Below, one piece after another: positions 16,797 through 25,783 of a stretch of 64,000 bases of DNA; within the stretch, counting starts at the first letter, position 1, and each line of letters begins with the position of its first letter. The position numbers were made by a program, and so were the translations under genes. This DNA is from Chryseobacterium shigense (lineage in GTDB: Bacteria > Bacteroidota > Bacteroidia > Flavobacteriales > Weeksellaceae), in assembly GCF_900156575.1 (NCBI RefSeq), contig NZ_FTNY01000002.1:825413-889412 (forward strand). The letters run 5' to 3'. The notes below the pieces were generated by a model. It was not told the DNA's origin. It was given only the letters and a program-made list of their open reading frames with translations, and made no database searches.

Positions 16797-18200
16797 ATGA
16801 CAGAAACAAGCCCGCAACCAACCTCTGTAAAAAAAATACTTCCATTAATTCTGGCCACGGCTATTTTTATGCAGATGCTGGATTCTACGATTCTGAACAC
16901 TTCCCTGCCCTCTATTGCCAGGGATCTTCATGAATCTCCACTCAATATGCAGAATGCCATTATCAGCTATGTTCTGACTCTGGCGGTTTTTATGCCTGCC
17001 AGCGGTTTTTTGGCAGACCGCTTTGGAACAAAAAAAGTATTTATTTTCTCTTTGATCCTTTTTAGCTTAGGTTCGCTCTTCTGTTCCATGTCACAGAATC
17101 TTACCCACCTGGTAATTTCGAGGGTCATTCAGGGCGTCGGGGGAAGTTTGATGACCCCTGTAGGAAAACTGGCGTTGATTAAAACCTTTGACAAAAGTGA
17201 ATTACTGAAAGCGATGAACTTCGCCATTATTCCGGCACTGATCGGGCCTGTACTTGGGCCGTTGGTTGGAGGCTATATGGTAGACTACCTTTCATGGCAC
17301 TGGATTTTCCTGATCAATATTCCGATTGGAGTTTTAGGCATTATCCTGGGACTGAAATATATGCCCGATTACAAATCCACGGATGTTGATTTCGATTTAA
17401 AAGGATTTCTCATTTTTGCTGCTGCATCCCTTCTGTTGTCTATTTCACTGGAACTCTTCGGAGATATGCAGAATATAAGTCCCGTCCTTTTTGTATTTAT
17501 TCTTGGCTTTTTATTTCTTTACTATTATTACAAACATGCAAGAAGAGGAGGAAATCCGATTTTCCCTTTAGACCTTTTTCAGGTAAGAACTTTCCGCGTG
17601 GGCATTGTAGGAAACCTGGCCACAAGACTCGGAATCAGTTCTGTTCCTTTATTGCTTCCGCTAATGATTCAGATTGCCTATAAACAGTCGGCCGTAACTT
17701 CAGGATGGATCATTGCTCCGATGGCTCTGACTGCCATATTCGGGAAATCGTCCGTCATTAAAATTTTAGATAAATATGGCTACCGGCAGACATTAATGGT
17801 GAATACCTTCATCATCGGAACCCTGATCTGTCTTCTCGCCATTCCGGATATCTATACTTCTTTATACTGGTTTGTGCCCATCATTGCCATACTTGGGTTC
17901 TTCAACTCAATCCAGTTTACTTCCATGAATACCATTTCCATTGCGGATTTAAGAAACTTCCAGACCAGCAGCGGAAATTCACTGATATCCGTTAATCAGC
18001 AGCTGGCTATCGGATTTGGAATTGCTTTCGGGCTTATTGTTTTAAAATTATTTGAAAATTCAGATTTTATTGAAGGCGAAATTCACAATGCTTTTCGTTA
18101 CACTTTTCTTACCGTGGGAATATTAACTATTATTTCAGGTTTTGTTTTCAGAAGGCTTCATATTTCAGATGGGAAGAATATGCAATCTAAGGAAGATTAA
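16797..18200 (+). CDS. MFS transporter, DHA2 (EmrB/QacA) drug:H+ antiporter family
   Basis: The protein has 467 residues, almost entirely hydrophobic, consistent with about 14 membrane helices. The DHA2 hallmarks are LDSTILNTSLPSIA in helix 1 (about residues 26-40), the motif A loop GFLADRFGTKKVF (about 67-80), and motif C-like ALIGPVLGPLVGGY (about 142-155). It is expected to export drugs or other hydrophobic compounds across the inner membrane using the proton gradient; the substrate is unknown. No EmrA-type adaptor or regulator is next to it. Confidence 0.92.
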   Translation: MTETSPQPTSVKKILPLILATAIFMQMLDSTILNTSLPSIARDLHESPLNMQNAIISYVLTLAVFMPASGFLADRFGTKKVFIFSLILFSLGSLFCSMSQNLTHLVISRVIQGVGGSLMTPVGKLALIKTFDKSELLKAMNFAIIPALIGPVLGPLVGGYMVDYLSWHWIFLINIPIGVLGIILGLKYMPDYKSTDVDFDLKGFLIFAAASLLLSISLELFGDMQNISPVLFVFILGFLFLYYYYKHARRGGNPIFPLDLFQVRTFRVGIVGNLATRLGISSVPLLLPLMIQIAYKQSAVTSGWIIAPMALTAIFGKSSVIKILDKYGYRQTLMVNTFIIGTLICLLAIPDIYTSLYWFVPIIAILGFFNSIQFTSMNTISIADLRNFQTSSGNSLISVNQQLAIGFGIAFGLIVLKLFENSDFIEGEIHNAFRYTFLTVGILTIISGFVFRRLHISDGKNMQSKED

Positions 18201-18275
18201 TTCCCAGTTGTATTCCTTCTATTTCTCCTTTTACCGAACTTAACACAGATCAATGTACCTGATTTCTTGCTGCCG

Positions 18276-18283
18276 TATTTTTG
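18276..18283 (+). promoter_or_regulatory. -7 box (TATTTTTG) of pirin gene 1
   Basis: TATTTTTG lies 21 bp before the ATG at 18305. It overlaps an in-frame TTG at 18281, favouring the downstream ATG. Confidence 0.5.
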
Positions 18284-18304
18284 TTATATAAAATTCACAA
18301 TAGT

Positions 18305-19180
18305 ATGACAGCGAAAAGAGTAGAAATCGTAGTATCTCCAAAACCGGCCCATTTTGTAGGGGATGGTTTTAGGGTTCATAATTTTATACCAGGGGTACAG
18401 GGATTGGACATGAAAAGAATGGACCCGTTCATTATGCTTGATTATAATTCAAAATTCCACTTCAACGGTTCTGAAACACCAAGAGGTGTAGGCGTCCATC
18501 CTCACAGAGGCTTTGAAACCGTAACGATAGCTTATCAGGGTAAAGTAGAACATCATGACAGCGCCGGAGGAGGCGGAGTTATTGGCGAAGGAGACGTACA
18601 GTGGATGACTGCAGCAAAAGGAGTGCTTCACAAAGAATACCACGAAACCGAATGGTCTAAAAAAGGCGGAATTTTTCAGATGGTCCAGCTGTGGGTCAAT
18701 CTGCCTGCTAAAGATAAAATGAGCTGTCCGAAATACCAGGCTATAGAAAATTCGTCTATGGAACGTGTTGATTTGGGCGAAAACGGTGTTGTAGAAGTTA
18801 TTGCAGGAGAATACAACGGACACCATGGTCCGGCAGATACTTTCACACCTTTGAATATGATGAATGCTAAGTTGAAAGCAGGAGGCAAAGCTGAGTTTAG
18901 CTTTCCGGCCCGTTTTAATACGGCTGCATTGGTGATTGAAGGAAGTATTACGGTGAATGGAGAGGAAAAAGCACCAGCAGATCACCTTGTCTTATTTAAA
19001 AATGAGGGCGATACGTTCAGTATTGAAGCTCTTGAAGACTCTATAGTATTGATCATCAGCGGAGAACCAATCAATGAACCGATTTATCCTCACGGACCTT
19101 TCGTCATGAATTCGAGAGAAGAAATTATGCAGGCTTTTGAAGATTTTAATACCGGAAAGTTCGGTTACCTGGAAGATTAG
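18305..19180 (+). CDS. Pirin family protein (first of two)
   Basis: The protein has 291 residues from MTAKRVEIV. It is a bicupin. The N-terminal cupin has the metal site seen in GVHPHRGFETVTIAYQG and VEHHDS, plus GDVQWMTAAKGVLHKE; these give the three His and one Glu that bind Fe in pirins. Pirins act as quercetin dioxygenases or redox-linked co-regulators; the role here is unknown. It opens the stress/redox group of genes on this strand but is separated from the next gene by 234 bp with a hairpin. A second, divergent pirin follows at 19784. Confidence 0.92.
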   Translation: MTAKRVEIVVSPKPAHFVGDGFRVHNFIPGVQGLDMKRMDPFIMLDYNSKFHFNGSETPRGVGVHPHRGFETVTIAYQGKVEHHDSAGGGGVIGEGDVQWMTAAKGVLHKEYHETEWSKKGGIFQMVQLWVNLPAKDKMSCPKYQAIENSSMERVDLGENGVVEVIAGEYNGHHGPADTFTPLNMMNAKLKAGGKAEFSFPARFNTAALVIEGSITVNGEEKAPADHLVLFKNEGDTFSIEALEDSIVLIISGEPINEPIYPHGPFVMNSREEIMQAFEDFNTGKFGYLED

Positions 19181-19298
19181 CAGAATTAAATTTATCTTAA
19201 TCTTACATTCTTCCTTTTTTATTAACTTTATCTAATAGTGTTTTGTGAAACGCACAGATGAAAACAATTGATTCTATTGAAATTTTAAGGCTGAAGTT

Positions 19299-19331
19299 AA
19301 ACCTTATAGGTTTTAAAAGCCTATAAGGTTT
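19299..19331. terminator. Perfect 12-bp hairpin between pirin 1 and the GNAT gene
   Basis: AAACCTTATAGG and CCTATAAGGTTT enclose a 9-nt loop. There is no T-run, so it may be a dispersed palindrome rather than a classical terminator. Apart from it, the 234-bp gap holds nothing recognisable. Confidence 0.55.
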
Positions 19332-19414
19332 GGCTAAATGCTTTAAAAAAAAGTAAATATTTAAGATTCAATTCATCTTTACGATTTGCTGACATTTTTA
19401 TCCTCTAAAAATTT

Positions 19415-19726
19415 ATGAAACCAGAATTTGAAAATATACCTCTTGTAAAAGCAGCAACAAGATTTGAAATAGAAATCAACGGACATTTTGCATTGATCGA
19501 TTACCGCGAAATGGGTGACCAGATCGCATTGGTACACACCGAAGCCGAGCCTGAACTCGCTGGAACCGGGGCTGCGATCGCTGTTGTAGAAAAAACATTA
19601 ACCTATATTGAAGAAAACGGAAAAAAACTCCTTCCCTTCTGCCCTTATGTTTTTGCCTATATCAAGAAACATCCGGAGTGGAAACGTATTGTTGATGAAA
19701 AATTTGAAGGATACGACAAACTATAG
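19415..19726 (+). CDS. Small GNAT-type N-acetyltransferase (YjdJ-like)
   Basis: A single compact domain of 103 residues. The pattern is that of the short Gcn5-related proteins: beta-strands FALIDYREMGDQIALVHTEAEP, the acetyl-CoA pyrophosphate-loop region AGTGAA, then FCPYVFAYIKKHPEW at the end. The substrate is unknown. It is related to the GNAT at 22434, which has the same CPF/CPYV ending, and it stands 57 bp before the second pirin, probably in the same transcription unit. Confidence 0.88.
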   Translation: MKPEFENIPLVKAATRFEIEINGHFALIDYREMGDQIALVHTEAEPELAGTGAAIAVVEKTLTYIEENGKKLLPFCPYVFAYIKKHPEWKRIVDEKFEGYDKL

Positions 19727-19783
19727 CCCTTCAACAATGTATTTCATCCATTTATAAACAGAATTCAAAAACACTACTTTATT

Positions 19784-20683
19784 ATGTCAAATATCGGACT
19801 TATCATAGAAGAAAAAGCAGCAGATATAGGAAATTTCCTGGTGGGAAGACTTCTTCCTTTCCGTGAAAAAAGAGCGGTCGGACCTTTCGTTTTCATTGAT
19901 CATATGGGACCGTCAGAATTGAAAGATTACCAGAATCTTGATGTTCCGCCACATCCGCATATCGGATTATCTACCTTAACTTACCTTTTAGAAGGATCTA
20001 TTTTTCACAGAGACAGCATTGGAAGTGCGGTTGAAATAAAACCGGGAGCGGTGAACTGGATGACTGCCGGAAAAGGCGTGGTGCATTCGGAGAGGACTCC
20101 TGAATATTTGAGACACAGTGACAAAAGACTTCACGGATTTCAAATCTGGGTAGGCCTTCCAAAACATCTGGAACAGACAGAACCTACTTTCCATCATATT
20201 GAAGCCGATGAAATTCCGGTATGGGAAGAAGATGGAATTCAGTATAAACTGATTGCCGGTGAAGCATTCGGAAGAAAATCTGCGGTTCCGGTTCATAGTA
20301 AATTATTTTTTATTGAGATCAAAACTAAAGAAGCGAAGAAAATAAGCATCGGAAAGGATCTGTACGGCGAAGCGGCCATGTATGTACTTGACGGAACGGT
20401 TTCCACGGATGGAAATTCTTACGGATCTAAGCAGCTGATGATTGCCAAAGATACTAAGCTTTGCGAATTCGAAATGAGCGAAAACGGCACGGTTTATCTT
20501 TTTGGTGGCGAACCTTTTGATGAAGAACGTTTTATATTCTGGAACTTTGTGAATTCGGATAAAGAAATGATCGACCAGGCGAAAGTAAACTGGAATGATC
20601 AGAATCATGAAGCATTCCCTCTGGTTCCGGGTGACGAAAACGAATACGTTCCTCTTCCCAAGTCGATTTTAAATAGAAAATAA
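19784..20683 (+). CDS. Pirin family protein (second of two)
   Basis: The protein has 299 residues. It is a bicupin with the pirin metal-site segments PPHPHIGLSTLTYLLEG, IFHRDSIG and GAVNWMTAGKGVVHSE. It differs from pirin 1 along its whole length, so it is not a recent duplicate. It leads a tight run of genes (FMN reductase 23 bp downstream, then TMEM175, 4Fe-4S, OsmC, GNAT) that looks like one operon for redox or electrophile stress. Its exact function is unknown. Confidence 0.92.
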   Translation: MSNIGLIIEEKAADIGNFLVGRLLPFREKRAVGPFVFIDHMGPSELKDYQNLDVPPHPHIGLSTLTYLLEGSIFHRDSIGSAVEIKPGAVNWMTAGKGVVHSERTPEYLRHSDKRLHGFQIWVGLPKHLEQTEPTFHHIEADEIPVWEEDGIQYKLIAGEAFGRKSAVPVHSKLFFIEIKTKEAKKISIGKDLYGEAAMYVLDGTVSTDGNSYGSKQLMIAKDTKLCEFEMSENGTVYLFGGEPFDEERFIFWNFVNSDKEMIDQAKVNWNDQNHEAFPLVPGDENEYVPLPKSILNRK

Positions 20684-20706
20684 CAATCCGTAAAGAACTA
20701 CAAACC

Positions 20707-21246
20707 ATGAAAATATTAGCATTTGCAGGAAGTACATCTTCTACGTCCATCAACAGGGAACTGGTGAAATTTGTTCTGAAAGATTTTCACGACGAAGACA
20801 TCAATCTGATCGACCTTAATGATTTCACAATGCCCGTTTTCTCAGTAGATCTCGAAAAGAAGGGATTTCCTGATGAAGCTCATAATTTTTTAAAGAAAAT
20901 TGAAGAATGTGATGTGATCATTTGTTCGCTCGCAGAACACAACAGATCGTACAGTGCAGCCTTTAAGAATGTCTTCGACTGGTCATCAAGGATTAATGTC
21001 AAAGTATTTCAGAATAAACCCATGCTTCTGATGAGTACGTCTCCGGGAGGTTATGGCGGAGGCAATGTGATGAATACGGCCAAGACATTTTTCCCGCAAT
21101 TTGCAGCCGATATCAAGGATACCTTCTCACTTCCCAAGTTTTATGAAAATTTTGACATGGAAAGTGGCGTTATTAATCCTGACCTGCTGAAAGAACTTAA
21201 GGAAAAAATAGAGAACTTTAAAAATACGGTCAAAACCAATGACTAA
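20707..21246 (+). CDS. NADPH-dependent FMN reductase-family oxidoreductase
   Basis: A flavodoxin-like fold of 179 residues. The FMN phosphate-binding loop is FAGSTSSTSINRELV (about 6-20), and the PGGYGGGNVMNTAK segment (about 105-118) binds the flavin ring. The family reduces FMN, quinones or azo compounds with NAD(P)H. It is cytosolic. Its end overlaps the TMEM175 start by 8 bp, so the two are translationally coupled. Confidence 0.92.
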   Translation: MKILAFAGSTSSTSINRELVKFVLKDFHDEDINLIDLNDFTMPVFSVDLEKKGFPDEAHNFLKKIEECDVIICSLAEHNRSYSAAFKNVFDWSSRINVKVFQNKPMLLMSTSPGGYGGGNVMNTAKTFFPQFAADIKDTFSLPKFYENFDMESGVINPDLLKELKEKIENFKNTVKTND

Positions 21247-21817
21247 GGGAAGACTGGAGGCTTTCAGCGATGGCGTTTTAGCCATCATCATTACCATCAT
21301 GGTTCTTGAGCTGAAAGTTCCGGAAGGAAGCAGCTGGGCCAGTTTAAAGCCTATTATCCCGAGAGTTCTCGCTTATATTTTCAGTTTTATTTATGTAGGT
21401 ATCTACTGGAACAATCATCATCATCTGCTTCAGGCTGTCAAAAAGATCAACGGAAGTATTCTCTGGGCCAACCTTCATCTTTTGTTCTGGCTTTCGCTGA
21501 TGCCGATCGCTACGGAATGGATCGGAACGACCCATTTTGCGAAAAATCCGGTAGCCGCTTACGGAATCTGCCTGATCATGTCTGCGGTAGCTTACACTAT
21601 TTTAGAGAACCTGATCATCCGCTGTGAAGGTGACAATTCCAGGTTAAAAGAAGCCATCCATTCCAGGTTTAAAGAATATATCTCGATTATATTTTATGTC
21701 CTGGGAATCGCGGTTTCATTTTTTTATCCCTATATTGCCATAGGTTTTTATTATATCGTGGCTCTGATATGGCTGATTCCGGACCGAAGAATCGAAAAAT
21801 CATTAAAAGAAAATTGA
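21239..21817 (+). CDS. TMEM175-family potassium channel-like protein (DUF1211)
   Basis: The protein has 192 residues with about six membrane helices. The N-terminal signature RLEAFSDGVLAIIITIMVLELKVP contains the family's FSDG motif (residues 9-12) in the pore helix. Bacterial TMEM175 proteins form tetrameric K+ channels. It overlaps the FMN reductase gene by 8 bp and the next gene starts 1 bp after its stop, placing it firmly inside the operon. Why a K+ channel sits here is not evident. Confidence 0.9.
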   Translation: MTKGRLEAFSDGVLAIIITIMVLELKVPEGSSWASLKPIIPRVLAYIFSFIYVGIYWNNHHHLLQAVKKINGSILWANLHLLFWLSLMPIATEWIGTTHFAKNPVAAYGICLIMSAVAYTILENLIIRCEGDNSRLKEAIHSRFKEYISIIFYVLGIAVSFFYPYIAIGFYYIVALIWLIPDRRIEKSLKEN

Positions 21818-21818
21818 T

Positions 21819-22037
21819 ATGGAAACTCACGAATATCCCAACGGCAGTATCACTGTCATCTGGCAGCCTCAGAAGTGTATCCACTCGGCTGTTTGCGTAA
21901 AAATGCTTCCCAAAGTCTACCATCCTAAAGACAGACCCTGGATAAAAGCTGAAAATGCAAGTCCGGAAGAACTTAAAAACCAGATTGACCAATGCCCTTC
22001 GGGCGCATTAAGTTATAAATTCAATACACAACAATAA
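21819..22037 (+). CDS. Small divergent 4Fe-4S mono-cluster protein
   Basis: A protein of 72 residues with Cys20, Cys26 and Cys59 (KCIHSAVC and QCPSGAL), the spacing of the Fer4_19 divergent mono-cluster domain. Phe and Tyr replace the second cluster. The Asp/Glu-containing DRPWIKAENA stretch is typical of the stand-alone form. It probably shuttles electrons for one of the neighbouring oxidoreductases. Its TAA overlaps the ATG of the OsmC gene (TAATG). Confidence 0.9.
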   Translation: METHEYPNGSITVIWQPQKCIHSAVCVKMLPKVYHPKDRPWIKAENASPEELKNQIDQCPSGALSYKFNTQQ

Positions 22038-22432
22038 TGGCGGTAACCGTAAAAGCAAGTTTAGGAAAAACAAAATATTATACTGAGGTAACGGCCGGCG
22101 AAAACCAGATCATTACCGACGAACCGATAGATAAAGGAGGCCAGAATAAAGGTTTCAATCCTATGGAAATCCTGGCAACTTCTCTGGCAAGCTGTACTGC
22201 AGCCACTTTACGAATGTACATCGAAAGAAAGGAATGGGATGTGGAAAACATTCATGTGGAAGTAACGCTTGAAAATTACCCTTTGACCAAAAGAGCGGTA
22301 TTCCAAAGAGAGATCACTTTTGAAGGTGTTCTGGATGATGAGCAGCTGAAAAGACTGCATACGATCGCAGATGCCTGTCCTGTACACAAAATATTAACTA
22401 ACGATATAGAAATACTAACTAAATTCTCATAA
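22037..22432 (+). CDS. OsmC/Ohr-family peroxiredoxin
   Basis: The protein has 131 residues. The two reactive cysteines of the family are present: Cys53 in LASCTAATLRMY and Cys114 in DACPVHKIL. The family reduces organic hydroperoxides at the expense of dithiols in the cytosol. It is translationally coupled to the Fe-S protein by a TAATG junction. With the pirins and the FMN reductase it supports an oxidative or electrophilic stress role for the operon. Confidence 0.93.
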   Translation: MAVTVKASLGKTKYYTEVTAGENQIITDEPIDKGGQNKGFNPMEILATSLASCTAATLRMYIERKEWDVENIHVEVTLENYPLTKRAVFQREITFEGVLDDEQLKRLHTIADACPVHKILTNDIEILTKFS

Positions 22433-22433
22433 T

Positions 22434-22721
22434 ATGATCGAAGTAAAACAAAACAACGACGAGAAACACGGAAGTTTTGAGGCATTCATAGACGGAAAAC
22501 GTGCAGGAGTAATGACTTATACCTGGGCCGGAGAAGAAAGATTCATCATTGACCATACGGAGGTGGAAGAAGCTTACAATGGAAAAGGTGTAGGCAAAGA
22601 AATGCTTCTGGGAGCGGTAGATTTTGCCAGGAAAAACAATAAAAAAATTATTCCTCTCTGTCCGTTTGCCAAAGCAAGTTTTCAGAAAAGTGAAGAGCTG
22701 CAGGATGTTTTAGTGAACTGA
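22434..22721 (+). CDS. Small GNAT-type N-acetyltransferase
   Basis: The protein has 95 residues. The acetyl-CoA motif NGKGVGKEMLLGAV (about 48-61) is well kept, followed by KIIPLCPFAKASFQKSEE. It is the last gene of the operon (1 bp after the OsmC stop) and is followed by a strong terminator. It is a shorter relative of the GNAT at 19415. The substrate is unknown. Confidence 0.9.
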   Translation: MIEVKQNNDEKHGSFEAFIDGKRAGVMTYTWAGEERFIIDHTEVEEAYNGKGVGKEMLLGAVDFARKNNKKIIPLCPFAKASFQKSEELQDVLVN

Positions 22722-22745
22722 TCCTGATTTTTGCTCACAAAATAC

Positions 22746-22790
22746 AGGCCTTTCAGCGTTTAATCTCTGAAAGGCTTTTTCTTTTTTTTA
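22746..22790 (+). terminator. Intrinsic terminator of the pirin-OsmC-GNAT operon
   Basis: The stem CCTTTCAG / CTGAAAGG is followed by TTTTTCTTTTTTTT. Confidence 0.88.
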
Positions 22791-22807
22791 ACAGAACAGA
22801 AAAAAAC

Positions 22808-22815
22808 TATATTTG
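22808..22815 (+). promoter_or_regulatory. -7 box (TATATTTG) of the symporter gene
   Basis: TATATTTG lies 20 bp before the ATG at 22836. Confidence 0.5.
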
Positions 22816-22835
22816 CTAAAATTTAAAAATTCAGT

Positions 22836-24395
22836 ATGAATTCAGGAACCATCCTTTTGCTATTTGTATTTATCTATTTTATCGGCCTTTTGGTGATTTC
22901 CTATTTCACAAGCCGGAATTCAGATAATCAGTCATTTTTTATCGGGAATAAAAAAAGTAAATGGTGGCTCGTGGCATTCGGGATGATAGGAACCAGCCTA
23001 AGTGGGGTTACTTTTATTTCAGTTCCGGGAACGGTAGGAAAGATGACCGGTAGTGAATATATTTTCGGCGGTTTTGAGTATTACATGATGGTGATTGGCT
23101 TTTTCATAGGCTACTTTATCGTTGCTGCCATCTTGCTGCCGCTCTATTATAAGATGAATCTGACGTCTATTTACACTTATTTAGGCAAAAGATTTAATGT
23201 AGAAGCTCATAAAATAGGTTCCATATTTTTCATTATTTCCAGAGCGATCGGTGCTACGGCAAGGTTATATCTGGTCGTGAATGTTTTGCAGATATTTTTG
23301 CTTGAAGGTTTGGGTGTTCCTTTTTGGGTAATGGCTCTTGTCCTTTTACTGATGGTACTTTTATATACTTTTGAAGGTGGTGTGAAAACGATTGTTATTA
23401 CGGATACTTTACAGACTTCATTTATGATCATCAGTCTGGTTGCCTGTATCATTTATATTTTATCTAATCTGAACCTTTCATTTGGCGAAGCGTACACCAT
23501 TTTGGAACAGAAAAACTACACTCATTTTATCAATTTTGATCCTAACTCCAAAACTTTCTTCCTTAAAACTATTTTAGGAGGAATCTTCATTACCATCGCA
23601 ATGACCGGACTGGATCAGGAAATGATGCAAAAAAATATTTCTGTGGATAATCTTCAGAATTCTAAAAAGAACATGCTGACATTTGCAGGAACGCTTCTTT
23701 TTGTTAATCTTGCCTTTTTGTTTTTAGGCGGTTTACTTTATCTTTTTGCTTTGCAGAATGGGGCTGAATATGGCCTTGCAAAATCTGAAACGATAACCAA
23801 TATTTTCGGATTCAAAGATGCTTCAGGAAATATAAAAAATATTATGGGAGATGACCTTTTTCCAGCTTTATCCCTTCAGGGGCATTTTCCAATGTTCATT
23901 TCTATTATTTTTATTATTGGATTGATTTCGGCACTATTCCCTTCTGCGGATGGGGCGCTGACAGCAGTAACAAGCTCTTATTGTGTTGATTTATTAAACC
24001 TTAATGAAGATAAAACCAGAACGGAAAAACAGAAAAAACACCTTCGTATGAAAGTTCACTTAACTTTCACGGTCGTATTTTTCATCCTGATTATGGTTTT
24101 TAAAGCGATGAATGATAAATCAATTGTTTATCTGATCATGGAAATAGCGGGATATACGTATGGACCGCTTTTAGGACTATTTGCTTTCGGAATTTTTACC
24201 AAATTTCAGATTTCAAGAAAATATTCCATTCTTGCCGTTACGCTTTTAGCACCGGTTATTACTTATCTGATCAATCTGTCCGTTACGACTTATACGGATT
24301 ACAGAATTGGGGTGGAACTGATTATTCTTAATGGTCTTCTTACGTTCATCGGTTTGTGGCTGGTCAAAAATAAACAGTATTTAAAAGTAGTCTGA
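22836..24395 (+). CDS. Sodium:solute symporter (SSS family)
   Basis: The protein has 519 residues with about 13 membrane helices. The SSS signatures visible are FFIGNKKSKWWLVAFGMIGTSLSGVTFISVPG (about 30-65), the region ATARLYLVVNVLQ and GLISALFPSADGALTAVTSS (about 367-386) contributing to the Na+ site. It should import a small solute with Na+; the family covers sugars, sialic acid, proline and others, and the sequence alone does not decide. An SGNH hydrolase follows by 30 bp, hinting that the substrate could be an acylated or acetylated sugar. Confidence 0.92.
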   Translation: MNSGTILLLFVFIYFIGLLVISYFTSRNSDNQSFFIGNKKSKWWLVAFGMIGTSLSGVTFISVPGTVGKMTGSEYIFGGFEYYMMVIGFFIGYFIVAAILLPLYYKMNLTSIYTYLGKRFNVEAHKIGSIFFIISRAIGATARLYLVVNVLQIFLLEGLGVPFWVMALVLLLMVLLYTFEGGVKTIVITDTLQTSFMIISLVACIIYILSNLNLSFGEAYTILEQKNYTHFINFDPNSKTFFLKTILGGIFITIAMTGLDQEMMQKNISVDNLQNSKKNMLTFAGTLLFVNLAFLFLGGLLYLFALQNGAEYGLAKSETITNIFGFKDASGNIKNIMGDDLFPALSLQGHFPMFISIIFIIGLISALFPSADGALTAVTSSYCVDLLNLNEDKTRTEKQKKHLRMKVHLTFTVVFFILIMVFKAMNDKSIVYLIMEIAGYTYGPLLGLFAFGIFTKFQISRKYSILAVTLLAPVITYLINLSVTTYTDYRIGVELIILNGLLTFIGLWLVKNKQYLKVV

Positions 24396-24425
24396 TCCAT
24401 ACTATCATCTTATCAAGAGCCCCTG

Positions 24426-25112
24426 ATGATCATTTCTATTTTCAACAGAGGCTTGCTGGCAGGCGAACTGGTAAGCGCACAAAGTGCGGTTGATTTTGCG
24501 AATCTTGCGAAGTATAAAGATGACAATACGGTCATTGTCAATGACAGGAAAAAAGTGGATGTGGTCTTTATGGGTAATTCTATTACCGAAGGTTGGGTAA
24601 AAAGCCATCCGGAGTTTTTTTCTGAGAACAATTATACCGGAAGAGGCATCAGCGGACAAACCTCTTCACAAATGCTGCTAAGGTTTCAAAATGATGTCGT
24701 AGCTTTAAAACCAAGATTGGTCGTCGTTAATGCCGGGACTAACGATATTGCCCAAAACACGGGAATCTATGATCAGGATTTTACGTTTAACAATATCAAG
24801 GCCATGGCTGACATTGCCCAAAGCAACGGAATCAAAGTAATGATAGCTTCTGTGCTTCCTGCAGCTGCATTTCCCTGGCGTAAGGAAATAACTGATGTGG
24901 CGCAGAAAGTGGATGCCCTGAACAGCAGGCTAAAACAGTACGCACAAAAGAATAAACTTCCTTTCATCGATTACAATGCAGCCATGCGAGATGAAAAAGG
25001 AGGGATGCGTGAAGGCCTTTCAAAAGACGGTATCCATCCTACTCTATCCGGCTATACCATTATGGAACCGATGATTAAGAAAGCTATTAATACAACATTA
25101 GGCAAAAAATAA
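24426..25112 (+). CDS. SGNH/GDSL-family esterase
   Basis: The protein has 228 residues. All four SGNH blocks are present: Ser52 in MGNSITEGW, Gly77 in GISGQTS, Asn106 in NAGTND, and the late KDGIHPTLSGY with catalytic Asp and His. It resembles platelet-activating-factor acetylhydrolase-like carbohydrate esterases. Relatives I know carry a signal peptide; here the N-terminus (MIISIFNRGLLAGELVSAQS) is a poor signal, with Arg and Glu in the hydrophobic part. The start is limited by an in-frame stop at 24393. The protein may be cytosolic, or the signal region may be degraded. Probable operon with the symporter. Confidence 0.88.
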   Translation: MIISIFNRGLLAGELVSAQSAVDFANLAKYKDDNTVIVNDRKKVDVVFMGNSITEGWVKSHPEFFSENNYTGRGISGQTSSQMLLRFQNDVVALKPRLVVVNAGTNDIAQNTGIYDQDFTFNNIKAMADIAQSNGIKVMIASVLPAAAFPWRKEITDVAQKVDALNSRLKQYAQKNKLPFIDYNAAMRDEKGGMREGLSKDGIHPTLSGYTIMEPMIKKAINTTLGKK

Positions 25113-25155
25113 AATCAGTGTCGCTTTGCTCATTATCAAAAAAACATCATCAATC

Positions 25156-25674
25156 ATGAAAAAAATTACTTCACTGATCCTGTTCCTGCTGACATTCTGT
25201 TGTATACATGCTCAGGATTTTGAGATTTCCACTTTAAGAATGGGTCCTTACAAAGTCTTTATGGAAAAGGCAGAAGCTGAAAAGACAGCAGGTATCTCAT
25301 TGAAAATGACAGACGGACAGATCAAGAACAACGTAAAATATAATGGAGAATTAATCCTTATTGATCTCTACGAGAACTATATCAGCGAAGCAAAACCTAA
25401 GGAGGTCAGTATTATGGGATTGACAACCACAAGCAAAAAATTCAAAACAAAAAGCGGAATCGGAGTAGGAAATACCAAAGATGACCTGATGAGTGCCTAT
25501 AGAAATTATCCGAGTTTTACTGTACATCCTGCATGGGATGAAAAGGGAGAAAAGCGTCTTAAAGATACAGGATATTTCACTTTAGAAGATCTTGATGCGG
25601 GAACGCAGCTTTCTTTTAAATTTGTAAACAGCATCATTACACAAATCTCAGTATACCTTAACGAAGGCTGCTAA
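25156..25674 (+). CDS. Exported protein of unknown function
   Basis: The protein has 172 residues from ATG 25156. It starts with an obvious signal peptide (MKKITSLILFLLTFCCIHA, then Q), which selects this start over the TTG 30 bp upstream. The mature part contains FKTKSGIGVGNTKDDLMSAYRNYP, a lysine/glycine pattern seen in small periplasmic beta-sandwich proteins, and one C-terminal Cys. No family is recognised. It lies 43 bp after the SGNH gene and ends at a terminator, so it may close the symporter operon. Confidence 0.75.
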   Translation: MKKITSLILFLLTFCCIHAQDFEISTLRMGPYKVFMEKAEAEKTAGISLKMTDGQIKNNVKYNGELILIDLYENYISEAKPKEVSIMGLTTTSKKFKTKSGIGVGNTKDDLMSAYRNYPSFTVHPAWDEKGEKRLKDTGYFTLEDLDAGTQLSFKFVNSIITQISVYLNEGC

Positions 25675-25700
25675 AATCGGTATTTCGCAAAAATAATTAC

Positions 25701-25728
25701 AAATCCGGATCCTAAGTCCGGATTTTTG
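25701..25728 (+). terminator. Intrinsic terminator
   Basis: The stem AAATCCGGA / TCCGGATTT with a 7-nt loop is followed by TT. Confidence 0.8.
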
Positions 25729-25783
25729 CATTTCCGTAAGCCGGTAAAAAATTGTAAATTCGCGTGTAAATAAATCAGATATA

